This document shows positions 34,456-42,693 of a stretch of 64,000 bases of DNA, one piece after another. A model generated the notes under the pieces. It did not search any database. It was not told where the DNA came from and saw nothing but the letters and a program-made list of their open reading frames with translations. This DNA comes from an uncultured Gammaproteobacteria bacterium. Lineage in GTDB: Bacteria > Pseudomonadota > Gammaproteobacteria > UBA6429 > Thiohalophilaceae. The stretch lies in contig CAJYAN010000006.1 in the NCBI GenBank assembly GCA_913064945.1, positions 62,001 to 126,000 on the forward strand, in the 5' to 3' direction. Position 1 is the stretch's first letter; every line of letters starts with the position of its first letter. The translations under genes and the position numbers were made by a program.

Positions 34456-34797
34456 ATGTACACACTCTATGGTATTAGCAATTGCGATACCGTGAAAAAG
34501 GCTCGCCGCTGGCTTGAAGCACATCATATCGACTATGAGTTCCGTGATATGCGCAAGCCAGCGATCGAGAGCAAAGAGATCAAGACCCTTCTACAGTTAG
34601 CCGACTGGCAGGAGCTGTTGAATAAAAAAAGTCGTACCTGGCGCGACCTGCCGGACAGCGATAAAGACCGTCTAAATAAAACCAGCGCCATTCGCCTGAT
34701 GCAGGAACAACCCACACTCATCAAACGCCCGGTGCTTGTCGGCGACAAAACTGTACTGATCGGGTTTGACGAGTCTGCCTATAAAAATCTAGGCTAA
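34456..34797 (+). CDS. yffB: ArsC/Spx-family reductase-like protein (YffB)
   Basis: The 113-residue thioredoxin-fold protein starts MYTLYGISNCDTVKKARRWL, with one active-site-like cysteine (C10), and carries the RPVLVGDKTVLIGFDES segment of the ArsC/Spx family. E. coli yffB is also adjacent to dapE; its function there is unclear, possibly glutathione-linked. The resolving cysteines of true arsenate reductase are absent. It is co-directional with dapD. Confidence 0.85.
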   Translation: MYTLYGISNCDTVKKARRWLEAHHIDYEFRDMRKPAIESKEIKTLLQLADWQELLNKKSRTWRDLPDSDKDRLNKTSAIRLMQEQPTLIKRPVLVGDKTVLIGFDESAYKNLG

Positions 34798-34914
34798 TCA
34801 ATCCTGCTGATTCGTTAACATAATGATAATGATGGCTACGTTTGTAGCCTTGTGGCTGACTGCATTGTTAGAGGGTGCAGGAAATATGACATCTTGCCAT
34901 GCCAGGAACGGATG

Positions 34915-35014
34915 CATTCCTTCTCCCTCAGGGAGAAGTTTAAAGCCGGCCCGGTTTTGTCCCGGGGATGAGGGGGCAATAAAACAGTACGTTACCTGTT
35001 ATAATCCCCTCACC
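34915..35014. repeat. Dispersed intergenic repeat, copy B
   Basis: This lies in the 338-base gap between the YffB gene and dapE. It shows CATTCCTTCTCCCTCAGGGA, CCGGGGATGAG and TTACCTGTTATAATC in the same order as copy A at 4861-4966 on the other strand. A second CTCCC-rich arm follows to about 35041. Confidence 0.6.
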
Positions 35015-35135
35015 CCAGCCCTCCCCAAGAGGGAGAGGGTGTTATACGGACAGCAGGGAGAATAAATATCGCGTCACTCCCGTACCCGAACCGGGCATAA
35101 ACTGACTTACAATATTCACAACAAAGAATTCCACC

Positions 35136-36263
35136 ATGACCAACACACTCGACCTTACCATTGATCTCATCAACCGTCCCTCGGTGACACCTGAGGATGA
35201 AGGCTGTCAGGCACTGCTGGCCGAACGCCTGGCGGCGCTGGGCTTCAACAACGAACACCTGCGTTTCGATGACGTCGATAACCTGTGGTCGGTCTATGGT
35301 ACGCGAGGTCCGCTGTTCGTGTTTGCCGGTCATACCGATGTCGTCCCCACCGGGCCGGAGGCCAACTGGTCACACCCGCCCTTTCAGGCCACCATCGATA
35401 ATGGCCTGTTATATGGTCGCGGCACCGCCGATATGAAAGGTTCGATTGCCGCCATGGTCACGGCCACCGAACGCTACTTTGCTAATGGCCATCAACCCAA
35501 AGGCCGCATTGGCTTTTTGATCACCAGCGATGAGGAAGGTCCATCGATTAACGGCACGGTCAAGGTGGTTGAGTATCTTGAACAGAAAAATGAAAAAATT
35601 GACTGGTGTCTGGTGGGTGAACCCTCCAGTACCAATAAGCTTGGCGATGTGATCAAGAACGGACGGCGTGGTTCACTGGGTTGCGAGTTGACGATTAAGG
35701 GCAAACAGGGTCATGTGGCCTACCCGCACCTGGCCGATAACCCGGTACACCGCGCCGCGCCGTTTATTGCCGAGCTGTGCGCGCAGCAATGGGACCAGGG
35801 CAACGACTTTTTCCCGCCGACCACGTTTCAGATCAGCAACATCAATGCCGGTACTGGCGCGACCAATGTCATTCCCGGAGACTTGCACATGGTGTTTAAC
35901 TTTCGGTTTTCCACCGAAGTGACCGAAGAACAGTTACGTCAACGTGTCGATGCCTTGATTGCCAAACACGCGCTACAACATGACATCAAATGGACGCTCT
36001 CCGGTCACCCCTTTCTCACCGCCAAAGGTAAACTGGTCGAAGCGGTGAGCGAGAGTATTCAACAGGTCTGTGGTTATACCACCGAACTCTCCACGGCCGG
36101 TGGCACCTCCGATGGTCGCTTCATTGCGCCGACCGGGGCGCAGGTGGTTGAACTGGGACCGTTGAATGCCACGATCCATAAGGTTGATGAGCATGTCGCG
36201 GTTGATGACCTGGACAAACTCTCGGCCGTCTACGAACAGGTCCTGGTCAAACTACTCGGCTAG
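35136..36263 (+). CDS. dapE: Succinyl-diaminopimelate desuccinylase
   Basis: DapE hydrolyses N-succinyl-LL-DAP to LL-DAP. The 375-residue dinuclear zinc peptidase (M20) has [18 protein letters not shown], the catalytic pair in TSDEEGP, and later the ligand His in [10 protein letters not shown]. It completes the succinylase branch with dapC and dapD. Its stop overlaps that of the convergent hydrolase gene. Confidence 0.98.
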   Translation: MTNTLDLTIDLINRPSVTPEDEGCQALLAERLAALGFNNEHLRFDDVDNLWSVYGTRGPLFVFAGHTDVVPTGPEANWSHPPFQATIDNGLLYGRGTADMKGSIAAMVTATERYFANGHQPKGRIGFLITSDEEGPSINGTVKVVEYLEQKNEKIDWCLVGEPSSTNKLGDVIKNGRRGSLGCELTIKGKQGHVAYPHLADNPVHRAAPFIAELCAQQWDQGNDFFPPTTFQISNINAGTGATNVIPGDLHMVFNFRFSTEVTEEQLRQRVDALIAKHALQHDIKWTLSGHPFLTAKGKLVEAVSESIQQVCGYTTELSTAGGTSDGRFIAPTGAQVVELGPLNATIHKVDEHVAVDDLDKLSAVYEQVLVKLLG

Positions 36264-37213
36264 TGAGTGGCGTCGACTAATGCCCTGACTACGCTGGTCC
36301 AGGCAGTAACAATATTTTCCAGGTTATATCCCCCTCCTCCCATCACCAGCAGGCGGCCATGAGAATATTTTTCCGCCAGCGTCACTAAACGTTGAGTGGC
36401 ATGTGCATGCGTGGCAGAGGTGTATTGCAAGTGCGTAATGGGGTCACCGGCCAGACTATCGGCACCGCATTGCAACAGTATAACTTCTGGTTTCGCCGCC
36501 GCCAGAAATGCCTCCGCCTGTTGCCAGACCTCGAAGAACTGTGCATCCCCCGCACCCATCGGCAGCGGAATATTGCGCTTGCTACCGGCTGCAGTACCAT
36601 CACCCGTTTCAGCGCTATCGCCGGTACCGGGATACAGCGTTTTACCGTCTTCATGAATATCAACAATCGTCACATCGGGATCATCGGCAAAACTGTAATA
36701 GACACCGTCACCATGATGCGCATCGATATCCACATAGGCGATCTTTTTCACCTGGTATTCTGATCGCAGTGTCTCGATCGCTATCCCACAGTCATTAAAG
36801 ACACAAAAGCCCGCGGCACTATCACGGCGGGCATGGTGCAGCCCCGCAATTGGGGTAAACGCGTACCGGCATTGGCCCGTCATTATCTGTGCCAGCGCAT
36901 CCAGGGTGGTACCAACAACGGCCAGTGCCGCCTCGTAGACACCAGCAAAGGCCGGTGTATCGCACTCATCTAGATACCCGCCGCCCATTTTGGAATAGGC
37001 CTTGACCTTGTTGAGGTACTTCAGGGTATGAAAGCGTAACACCTGTTCATCCGTGCCCTTAACTGCTTCACGAATGTCAGTAAGCTGATCAAGTCCAAGG
37101 CGATAAAACGCATCCTTAAAGGCCGGGTAACGCAATGGTCCAAACGGATGCGATTGCCCGAAGTGGTAGCGCGCCAGGGCATCGCCTAGATAGACACAGG
37201 TGGAAGTATTCAT
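36260..37213 (-). CDS. Histone deacetylase-family (AcuC-like) hydrolase
   Basis: The 317-residue protein belongs to the class I HDAC/acetylpolyamine amidohydrolase superfamily. Zinc ligands are visible in [12 protein letters not shown] and in GADSLAGDP; the catalytic His pair is in [15 protein letters not shown] is the C-terminal loop. Bacterial members include AcuC (deacetylates acetyl-CoA synthetase) and polyamine or propionyl-lysine hydrolases, so the substrate is open. It ends tail to tail with dapE. Confidence 0.9.
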   Translation of the reverse strand: MNTSTCVYLGDALARYHFGQSHPFGPLRYPAFKDAFYRLGLDQLTDIREAVKGTDEQVLRFHTLKYLNKVKAYSKMGGGYLDECDTPAFAGVYEAALAVVGTTLDALAQIMTGQCRYAFTPIAGLHHARRDSAAGFCVFNDCGIAIETLRSEYQVKKIAYVDIDAHHGDGVYYSFADDPDVTIVDIHEDGKTLYPGTGDSAETGDGTAAGSKRNIPLPMGAGDAQFFEVWQQAEAFLAAAKPEVILLQCGADSLAGDPITHLQYTSATHAHATQRLVTLAEKYSHGRLLVMGGGGYNLENIVTAWTSVVRALVDATH

Positions 37214-37234
37214 AACGACAAATCTAGCACACTT

Positions 37235-37410
37235 AACTAAAGGGGTCGTAGTGCTTTTATTTTAACCACCACATTGCTATAGTCATCCCGAATCTCGACA
37301 GGAAGTCGATTTCTACATACAAAAACTAAAGGGGTCGTAGTGCTTTTATTTTAACCACCACATTGCTATAGTCATCCCGAATCTCGACAGGAAGTCGATT
37401 TCTACATACA
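37235..37410. repeat. 89-bp tandem duplication before the transposase
   Basis: Units at 37235-37323 and 37324-37410 are almost identical, each starting AACTAAAGGGGTCG and ending GATTTCTACATAC. Each has TTGCTATAGT, a possible -10 region. The unit carries the left terminal repeat of the element, so the end has been duplicated. Confidence 0.9.
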
Positions 37411-38142
37411 CAAGGAACGTGTCATGCCAAGGAAACCCCGCGTCTATTTAGGCAATATCCCTGCCCATATTGTTCATCGTGGTCACAATCGTGACGCCTG
37501 TTTTTTTAGTGATGAGGATTATCTGTATTATCTGGAGTGTCTTTATCAGGGTTGTCGACGCTATACAGTACAACTACACGCCTATGTGCTGATGACGAAT
37601 CATGTTCATCTTCTTATGACCCCAGCGGATGAAGCAGGCATCTCCAGGGTGATGCAACATATCGGGCGTCTTTATGTTCGCCATATTAATCAAACCTATC
37701 GTCGCAGTGGCAGCTTATGGGAGGGGCGACATAAAGCCAGTCTCATTGAAGCCGAAAACTATCTTCTTACCTGTTATCGCTATATTGAACTTAACCCCGT
37801 CGCAGCAAATATGGTGGCTTTTCCAGAAGATTACCGATGGAGTTCTTATCAACACCATGCCTGTGGATTGACAAACCCTAACATCATTGAACATGACGTC
37901 TATGTACGCCTCGGTAGTAGTAGCACACTACGAAGTGCGGCATATAGCGCACTTTTTTCTTCACGGATTCCTCAGCAGGATATCACTCAGATTCAAAAAT
38001 CCATTAAATATAATTATCCGCTTGGCAGTGATCGCTTCCGCCAGCAGATTGAAATCGCGCTAAACAAAAGTGTCGGCTATAGCCGTTTAGGTAGACCTGC
38101 GCGTCGGTAACTGGTTAATATTAAAGCACCACGACCCCTTTT
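37328..38142 (+). mobile_element. REP-associated transposase element with terminal inverted repeats
   Basis: The left end AAAGGGGTCGTAGTGCTTTT (37328-37347, continuing ATTTTAA) matches, inverted, the right end TTAATATTAAAGCACCACGA (from 38115, continuing CCCCTTTT). These ~27-base ends enclose one Y1 transposase gene. The same right end recurs at 39995-40023 and 42662-42690 beside deleted copies, so the unit has moved as a whole. Confidence 0.8.
37424..38110 (+). CDS. REP-associated tyrosine transposase (RAYT, Y1/HUH family)
   Basis: The 228-residue IS200/IS605-like transposase has the HUH histidines in LMTNHVHLLM and, after it, the helix with the probable catalytic tyrosine near RLYVRHINQTY. 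The SLWEGRHKASLIE and YIELNPVAA stretches are hallmarks of RAYTs. It cuts single-stranded DNA at REP-like hairpins. It appears intact, with AAGGAACG before the ATG at 37424. Two broken relatives lie downstream (39582-40023 and 42331-42690). Confidence 0.93.
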   Translation: MPRKPRVYLGNIPAHIVHRGHNRDACFFSDEDYLYYLECLYQGCRRYTVQLHAYVLMTNHVHLLMTPADEAGISRVMQHIGRLYVRHINQTYRRSGSLWEGRHKASLIEAENYLLTCYRYIELNPVAANMVAFPEDYRWSSYQHHACGLTNPNIIEHDVYVRLGSSSTLRSAAYSALFSSRIPQQDITQIQKSIKYNYPLGSDRFRQQIEIALNKSVGYSRLGRPARR

Positions 38143-38160
38143 TCCTTTTACCCCTTTTTA

Positions 38161-38186
38161 CCAGGGCGGCTTCCTTGCCGCCCTGG
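38161..38186. terminator. Strong hairpin after the secreted-protein gene
   Basis: CCAGGGCGGC and GCCGCCCTGG pair perfectly around a six-base loop, seven bases past the stop at 38194 (minus). No U-run follows on either strand, so it may instead be an RNA-stabilising or REP-like hairpin. Confidence 0.4.
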
Positions 38187-38193
38187 TAGTAAC

Positions 38194-38796
38194 TTAGTGC
38201 AGCGAAGCAAGTTTAACGTCTTTATAACCTAGTGCTTGGGCAACATCGTACATTGCCTGGTTAAGGATTTTATGAGTCGTCATGTCTGCTGCGTGTCCAA
38301 ATTTTGCATCAATATCCTTCATTACTAAAATGTGAATTTGATTAGACAATGCTTTATCAAATAAATAGCCCGACCACCACGTTCCATCAGGTGCTGTACC
38401 TGCAACAACAAGCGTTTTAGCCAATTCTGCACCTTTCAGGTTCGCCGGTGCAACGGGCAGTTTAATTCCAGCTTCAGTGGCATGTTTTAGCGCACTATTG
38501 ACCGCAAACGTCATACCACTAATAAAGGCATTTACATTCTCATTTCCATATTGCCTGTTTAGTTTTTCAACTTCTGCATGGACTGTTTCATCTCCTAACA
38601 TCGATACCAGTGCGGTAGCAAAATTGAAATTACTTGTACCTCCACCAGCTTTGACTAAGGCAGCGGTTACCTCTAGTGCCGGAGCCCCATTATGAACTTC
38701 CCCGCCGAACCAGTTGGTCTCGGCGATTGCAATTGATGAACTTACCAACATAACTACTGTGGTTGTTACTGTGGCTAAAACTTTTAATAAATTCAT
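38194..38796 (-). CDS. Secreted protein of unknown function
   Basis: I do not recognise this family. The 200-residue product has a clear signal peptide (residues 1-26, hydrophobic core VTTTVVMLVSSSIAIA, likely cut before ETNW). The mature part has no cysteine and no transmembrane segment, and carries tryptophan-rich GTWWSGYLFD and a histidine-rich C-terminus (QIHILVMKD, FGHAADMTTHK, LASLH). It is divergent from an HTH regulator with an intervening palindrome, which suggests it is the regulator's target. The local base composition is more AT-rich than the core genes. Confidence 0.7.
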   Translation of the reverse strand: MNLLKVLATVTTTVVMLVSSSIAIAETNWFGGEVHNGAPALEVTAALVKAGGGTSNFNFATALVSMLGDETVHAEVEKLNRQYGNENVNAFISGMTFAVNSALKHATEAGIKLPVAPANLKGAELAKTLVVAGTAPDGTWWSGYLFDKALSNQIHILVMKDIDAKFGHAADMTTHKILNQAMYDVAQALGYKDVKLASLH

Positions 38797-38881
38797 TAGT
38801 GATACCTCTTATGTATTCTCAAAGTGAAATAGGAGCAAGAAGTATAGGATTTAATAGTCACTTTTACAAGTTAAATATGTT

Positions 38882-38903
38882 TTAAGTGATATATATTGCT
38901 TAA
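38882..38903. promoter_or_regulatory. Palindrome, possible operator of the divergent regulator
   Basis: TTAAGTGATATATATTGCTTAA is too long to spell further; 18 of its 22 bases are symmetric (arms TTAAG/CTTAA around an ATATATAT centre). Additional AAGTGA/TCACTT half-sites are at 38821-38827 and 38858-38863. All lie in the 135-base divergent intergenic region. Binding by the adjacent regulator is inferred from position only. Confidence 0.5.
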
Positions 38904-38931
38904 GTAGGTTTCTTCGAGTAGGATATTGAGC

Positions 38932-39573
38932 ATGTCGTCCTTACTCAATACCATTGGTGAACGCCAGCAGTCTTTGCTCAAGCTCTTGTTAGTTAACCAA
39001 GTGGGTATGACCGTTGACGAATTGGCCCAAGCCCTTGATATTTCGAGAAATGCTGTAGTCCAGCACTTAACTACTTTAGAAGGCTTAGGGTTTGTCCAAA
39101 ATACTATTCAGTCAAGTACCGGTGGACGCCCTAGCAAGCGATATACACTCACATCAAACGGTAAAGAGGTATTTCCGCGACATTATGGTTTGTTCGCTAA
39201 TACGCTAATTCACCTGTTACGCAAAAAACTTGGTGAGCAGGAGCTGAGTCTTTATATGGTGGAACTCGGTGAAATAATTGCCAGGCAATATCAAGCTCAG
39301 CTAGACGAAAGTGAAACCCTAAATGAAAAATTAACGGTGCTGGTTCAAATTATGCTTGAGTTAGGATATGAGGCCCGTGCAAACACCAACGATGAAGGTG
39401 CTCCTGAAATAATTGCAAATAATTGCGTATTTCATCAGTTGGCTGAAGAGTGTAAAACAGTATGTGAGCTTGATATTGCATTTATTACTTCCGCGCTAAA
39501 CGGTGCATCTGTTGATCATCGAGAGTGCATGGTTCGAGGTGGTCGTTGTTGCCGTTTTACAATCACTAACTAG
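38932..39573 (+). CDS. HTH transcriptional regulator with SufR-like cysteine cluster
   Basis: The 213-residue protein has an N-terminal winged helix-turn-helix (residues ~12-75, with DELAQALDISRNAVVQHL as recognition region and a GGRPSKRYTLT wing). Its C-terminal domain has C165, C174, C178, C199, C206 and C207. The spacing C-x12-C-x20-C-x6-CC resembles the SufR-type regulators that bind an iron-sulfur cluster. The ATG at 38932 has AGGA eight bases upstream; a TTG at 38926 is less likely. A role as a redox or iron-sulfur sensor is inferred. It is divergent from the secreted protein and upstream of the hydrogenase. Confidence 0.8.
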   Translation: MSSLLNTIGERQQSLLKLLLVNQVGMTVDELAQALDISRNAVVQHLTTLEGLGFVQNTIQSSTGGRPSKRYTLTSNGKEVFPRHYGLFANTLIHLLRKKLGEQELSLYMVELGEIIARQYQAQLDESETLNEKLTVLVQIMLELGYEARANTNDEGAPEIIANNCVFHQLAEECKTVCELDIAFITSALNGASVDHRECMVRGGRCCRFTITN

Positions 39574-39581
39574 AGGGTCTT

Positions 39582-40023
39582 GGTATTTTTATCGGGGTAA
39601 TCGACGCTATACAGTACAGCTCCACGCCTATGTCCTGATGACGAATTATGTTCATCTTCTAATGACACCAGCGAATGAAACAGACATTTCCAGGGTGTTT
39701 CAACATATCGGGCGTCGATGTCCATCCTGTTAATAAAACCTGTCGTCCAGTGGTAGCTTATGGGTGGAGCGACATAAAGCCAGTCTCATTGAAGCCGAAA
39801 ACTATCTTCTTAGCTGGTATCGCTATATTGAACTTAACTTCGTCGCGGCTTCCTCAGCAGGATATCACTCAGATTCAAAAATCCATTCAATATCAGTATC
39901 CACTCGAAAAGATCGTTTTTGCGAGCAGACTGAAATTACGTTACACAAAAGTGTCGACGATAGCCATTTAGGTAGACCTATGCATCGATAACTGATTAAT
40001 CTTAATGCACCACGTCCCCTTTT
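39582..40023 (+). pseudogene. RAYT remnant 1
   Basis: This is a degraded copy of the transposase at 37424-38110. Recognisable parts are the RYTVQLHAYVLMTN segment (His lost to Tyr in NYVHLL), the KPVSLKPKTIF region and the C-terminus with the right terminal repeat. Frameshifts break it and ~160 bases are missing between the sites equivalent to 37806 and 37966 (junction GTCGCGGCTTCC). It starts eight bases after the regulator's stop. Confidence 0.9.
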
Positions 40024-40034
40024 GTGCATATCAA
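40021..40034 (+). promoter_or_regulatory. Possible FNR/Anr-like site before the hydrogenase
   Basis: TTTGT-GCAT-ATCAA resembles TTGAT-N4-ATCAA; the right half is perfect and the left has three of five matches. A TATTAT/TATATA -10-like stretch is at 40052-40060, which would put the site about 40 bases before a start near 40067, the class II activator position. The left half is also the end of the RAYT remnant. Speculative. Confidence 0.3.
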
Positions 40035-40147
40035 ATAACTTAACTTTAAACTATTATATAAATACCAGACATATTCAATACAAATCCCCCAAGCTGGATG
40101 TTCAGCTTAGTCGTTCCGATACACCAATTTTTTATTAGTAGTGTAAA

Positions 40148-42220
40148 ATGATCACACTTACAATTAATGGCAGATCTATCGAAATCATTGGTGGTTCAAC
40201 GTTGCTCGATGCGGCCAGAAAAGCGGGGGTACATATCCCCACGCTCTGTCACTATCCCTGCCTGCCGTCTCATGCAGTTTGCCGAGTATGTCTCGTTAAT
40301 GTTTCTGGTGAAGATAGGCCCGTACCTGCCTGTGCCACTGATGCGAAAGATGGCGATATAGTAGAGACAGATTCCAGGGAATTACAAGAATTTCGCAAAA
40401 CAGATGTCCAGTGGCTACTGGCGCGTCACCCGAACGACTGTATGCAATGTGAAGTTAATGGTTCCTGCAAGCTGCGGAATTTTGTAAGTGAGTATCAACT
40501 TGAAGACATCTGGGAAAAAGTTCCAAGAGGTTCTGTCGAGCATCCAGAACATCGACTGACTGACCACACATCGCCGAGTATCTGGTGTGAACTGTCAAAA
40601 TGCATTGAATGCGGTTTGTGTGTAGAGGTGTGTGGCGATGCCCGACAACAACAATACGTGATTGGATTTGCAGAGCGTGGCTCAGGTCGCTTACCCGTCA
40701 CTGTTTTTGATCAATCCCTGGCTAACACTAAATGTATCTCCTGTGGTCAATGCACGCTTGTTTGTCCGGTCGGGGCCTTGATCGAGACCCCACACTGGCA
40801 CGATGTCCTCCATACCCTTGATGCACGTAGACGTGTTTCTGCAGTACAAGTTGCGCCAGCTACACGCATGGCCATTAGTGAAGAATTTGGTATGAAACCC
40901 GGTACCGTGAGTACGGGCAGGCTGATTAATGCGTTGAGACAGCTAGGTTTTGATTATGTCTTTGACACTAATTTTGGAGCTGATTTGACGGTCATGGAGG
41001 AATCAACAGAGTTACTGGCGCGTATCAAGAATCATAAGTCCTTACCACTTTTTACTTCCTGCTGTCCGGGATGGGTCAACTGGGTTGAGATTAATCGACC
41101 TGAGCTTCTGCCTCTTCTAAGTACGACAAAATCACCACAACAAATGCATGGCGCACTTACAAAGCGAGGAGCATTCGCTTATGCACTCGGCCCTGAATTC
41201 GCAGAGGGTATGACAGAACCTTACGTCGTCAGTGTGATGCCCTGCACGGCTAAGAAAGATGAAGCTGTGCGTCCTGGTGTGTCAGGAGATATAGACCATG
41301 TTTTAACAACCCGCGAACTGGCCAGGATGATTCGAGCGCGTGATATTGCGTTTGGCGCACTATCGGAGAATGGTAAATTCGATAATCCACTTGGTGAAAG
41401 TACTGGTGCTGGACAGATTTTTGGAGCATCAGGCGGGGTCATGGAAGCAGTTGTGCGTACCGCATCTCATTTCATCGGTGAGGAAAGCTCGCTTCCATTG
41501 GACTGGCATCAACTCCGCGGCGTAAGCAAGGCAGTGAAAACAGCCGACATTCCCGGCATAGGCAAAGTTGCTATATGCAATGGCATTGCCGCAGCGCAGC
41601 GTATGCTGGAAACGGAAACGTGGCGAGAGGAGTACGTCGCTATTGAGGTCATGGCATGTGTTGGTGGCTGCCTGGGGGGTGGTGGCGAACCCAAATCCAT
41701 GGAGCCAATGATTCTCGAAAAGCGCATGGAAGCAATCTATAATGTAGACAAAAATTCAGCGCGACGACGGTCATTTGAAAATCAGGACATTCAAAAATTG
41801 TATGCTACAGAATTAAAAGAACCCAATTCGTCTCGATCGCAGACATTGCTTCACACGAGCTATGCCTCTCGAAACTCAAAGAGGTTACTTTTGATGCGAT
41901 TTCTTGATTGTGTTGACAGGCGAGATGGCAGCGGTGCGGTCAGACTGTTTCATCCCGATGCATTGTGGTCAACAGCATCATCCTTTGGTGATATCCGGGG
42001 CACCTCAAATATTGAGGCGATAATCAGTAATCGGCTTCCGCCACGCAAGTATGGTCCTGAATATGCGCGTCATCGAATGGAATCCAGCGGTGATATCCAC
42101 GACCTCACGGTTATCACGCCCGCAGGTGAACGATGCAAATTTAGTATGGCGGTAGACAACATACCTGAAGGTAAACAGTCCAGGATGGTGATCAGACATC
42201 TTTTGCGGGAAGTCCTGTAA
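40148..42220 (+). CDS. [FeFe]-hydrogenase with C-terminal NTF2/SnoaL-like domain
   Basis: The core (residues 1-575) has the full multi-cluster architecture of Clostridium hydrogenase I. The [2Fe-2S] ligands are C34, C45, C48, C62. The His-ligated cluster is H94, C98, C101, C107. Two [4Fe-4S] sites are C152/C155/C158/C162 and C196/C199/C202/C206. All H-cluster motifs are present: TSCCPGW (C305, C306), MPCTAK (C366, K369) and MACVGGCLGGGG (C504, C508). A small-subunit-like segment ends near 573. Then ~115 residues (MRFLDCVDRRD..LFHPDALW..) look like an NTF2/SnoaL fold, which normal hydrogenases lack. It probably oxidises or makes H2 with a soluble electron partner. The maturases needed for the H-cluster are not in the window. 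It lies between two RAYT remnants. Confidence 0.93.
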   Translation: MITLTINGRSIEIIGGSTLLDAARKAGVHIPTLCHYPCLPSHAVCRVCLVNVSGEDRPVPACATDAKDGDIVETDSRELQEFRKTDVQWLLARHPNDCMQCEVNGSCKLRNFVSEYQLEDIWEKVPRGSVEHPEHRLTDHTSPSIWCELSKCIECGLCVEVCGDARQQQYVIGFAERGSGRLPVTVFDQSLANTKCISCGQCTLVCPVGALIETPHWHDVLHTLDARRRVSAVQVAPATRMAISEEFGMKPGTVSTGRLINALRQLGFDYVFDTNFGADLTVMEESTELLARIKNHKSLPLFTSCCPGWVNWVEINRPELLPLLSTTKSPQQMHGALTKRGAFAYALGPEFAEGMTEPYVVSVMPCTAKKDEAVRPGVSGDIDHVLTTRELARMIRARDIAFGALSENGKFDNPLGESTGAGQIFGASGGVMEAVVRTASHFIGEESSLPLDWHQLRGVSKAVKTADIPGIGKVAICNGIAAAQRMLETETWREEYVAIEVMACVGGCLGGGGEPKSMEPMILEKRMEAIYNVDKNSARRRSFENQDIQKLYATELKEPNSSRSQTLLHTSYASRNSKRLLLMRFLDCVDRRDGSGAVRLFHPDALWSTASSFGDIRGTSNIEAIISNRLPPRKYGPEYARHRMESSGDIHDLTVITPAGERCKFSMAVDNIPEGKQSRMVIRHLLREVL

Positions 42221-42330
42221 TCAATGTGTATCTTTTCTCCGTAACCGTAATCCAGACACCTTACTGACGAATTCTGCTGATGCAAGTAAAGGCAACGTAA
42301 TAACAACGTCTAACTACGACCTACAGCGGC

Positions 42331-42690
42331 AGTGGCTTTTATTGTAACCACCACAATGCTCGTTTCAACATATCGGGCGTCGATGTCCATCCTATTAATA
42401 AAACCTGTCGTCCAGTGGCAGCTTATGGGAGGCGCAACATTAAGCCAGTCTCATTGAAGCCGAAAACTATCTTCTTAGCTGATATCGCAATATTGAACTT
42501 AACCTCGTCGCGGCTTCCTCAGCAAGATATCACTCAAATTCAAAAATCCATTCAATATAAGTATCCACTCGGCAATGATCGTCTCCGCCAACAGATTCAA
42601 ATGGCTTTAAACAAAAGTGTTGGCGGTAGCCATTTAGGTAGACCTGCGTATCGAAAATTGGTTAATATTAAAGCACCACGACCCCTTTTA
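42331..42690 (+). pseudogene. RAYT remnant 2
   Basis: A second deleted transposase copy. It begins with a left-end-like stretch (AGTGGCTTTTATTGTAACC), jumps to the ATATCGGGCGTCG block shared with remnant 1, has the same internal deletion junction (GTCGCGGCTTCC), and ends with the right terminal repeat, almost identical to the intact element's. The 5' half of the gene is missing. The ~110 bases between the hydrogenase stop and this remnant show nothing clear. Confidence 0.9.
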
Positions 42691-42693
42691 AGT

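Noticed and set aside
37235-37410. CRISPR-like repeat
   Set aside because: Only two adjacent 89-base copies without spacers; it is a tandem duplication.
42415-42693. Upstream extension of the CelD-type gene to 42415
   Set aside because: These codons come from the transposase remnant and its terminal repeat, not from the GNAT family.
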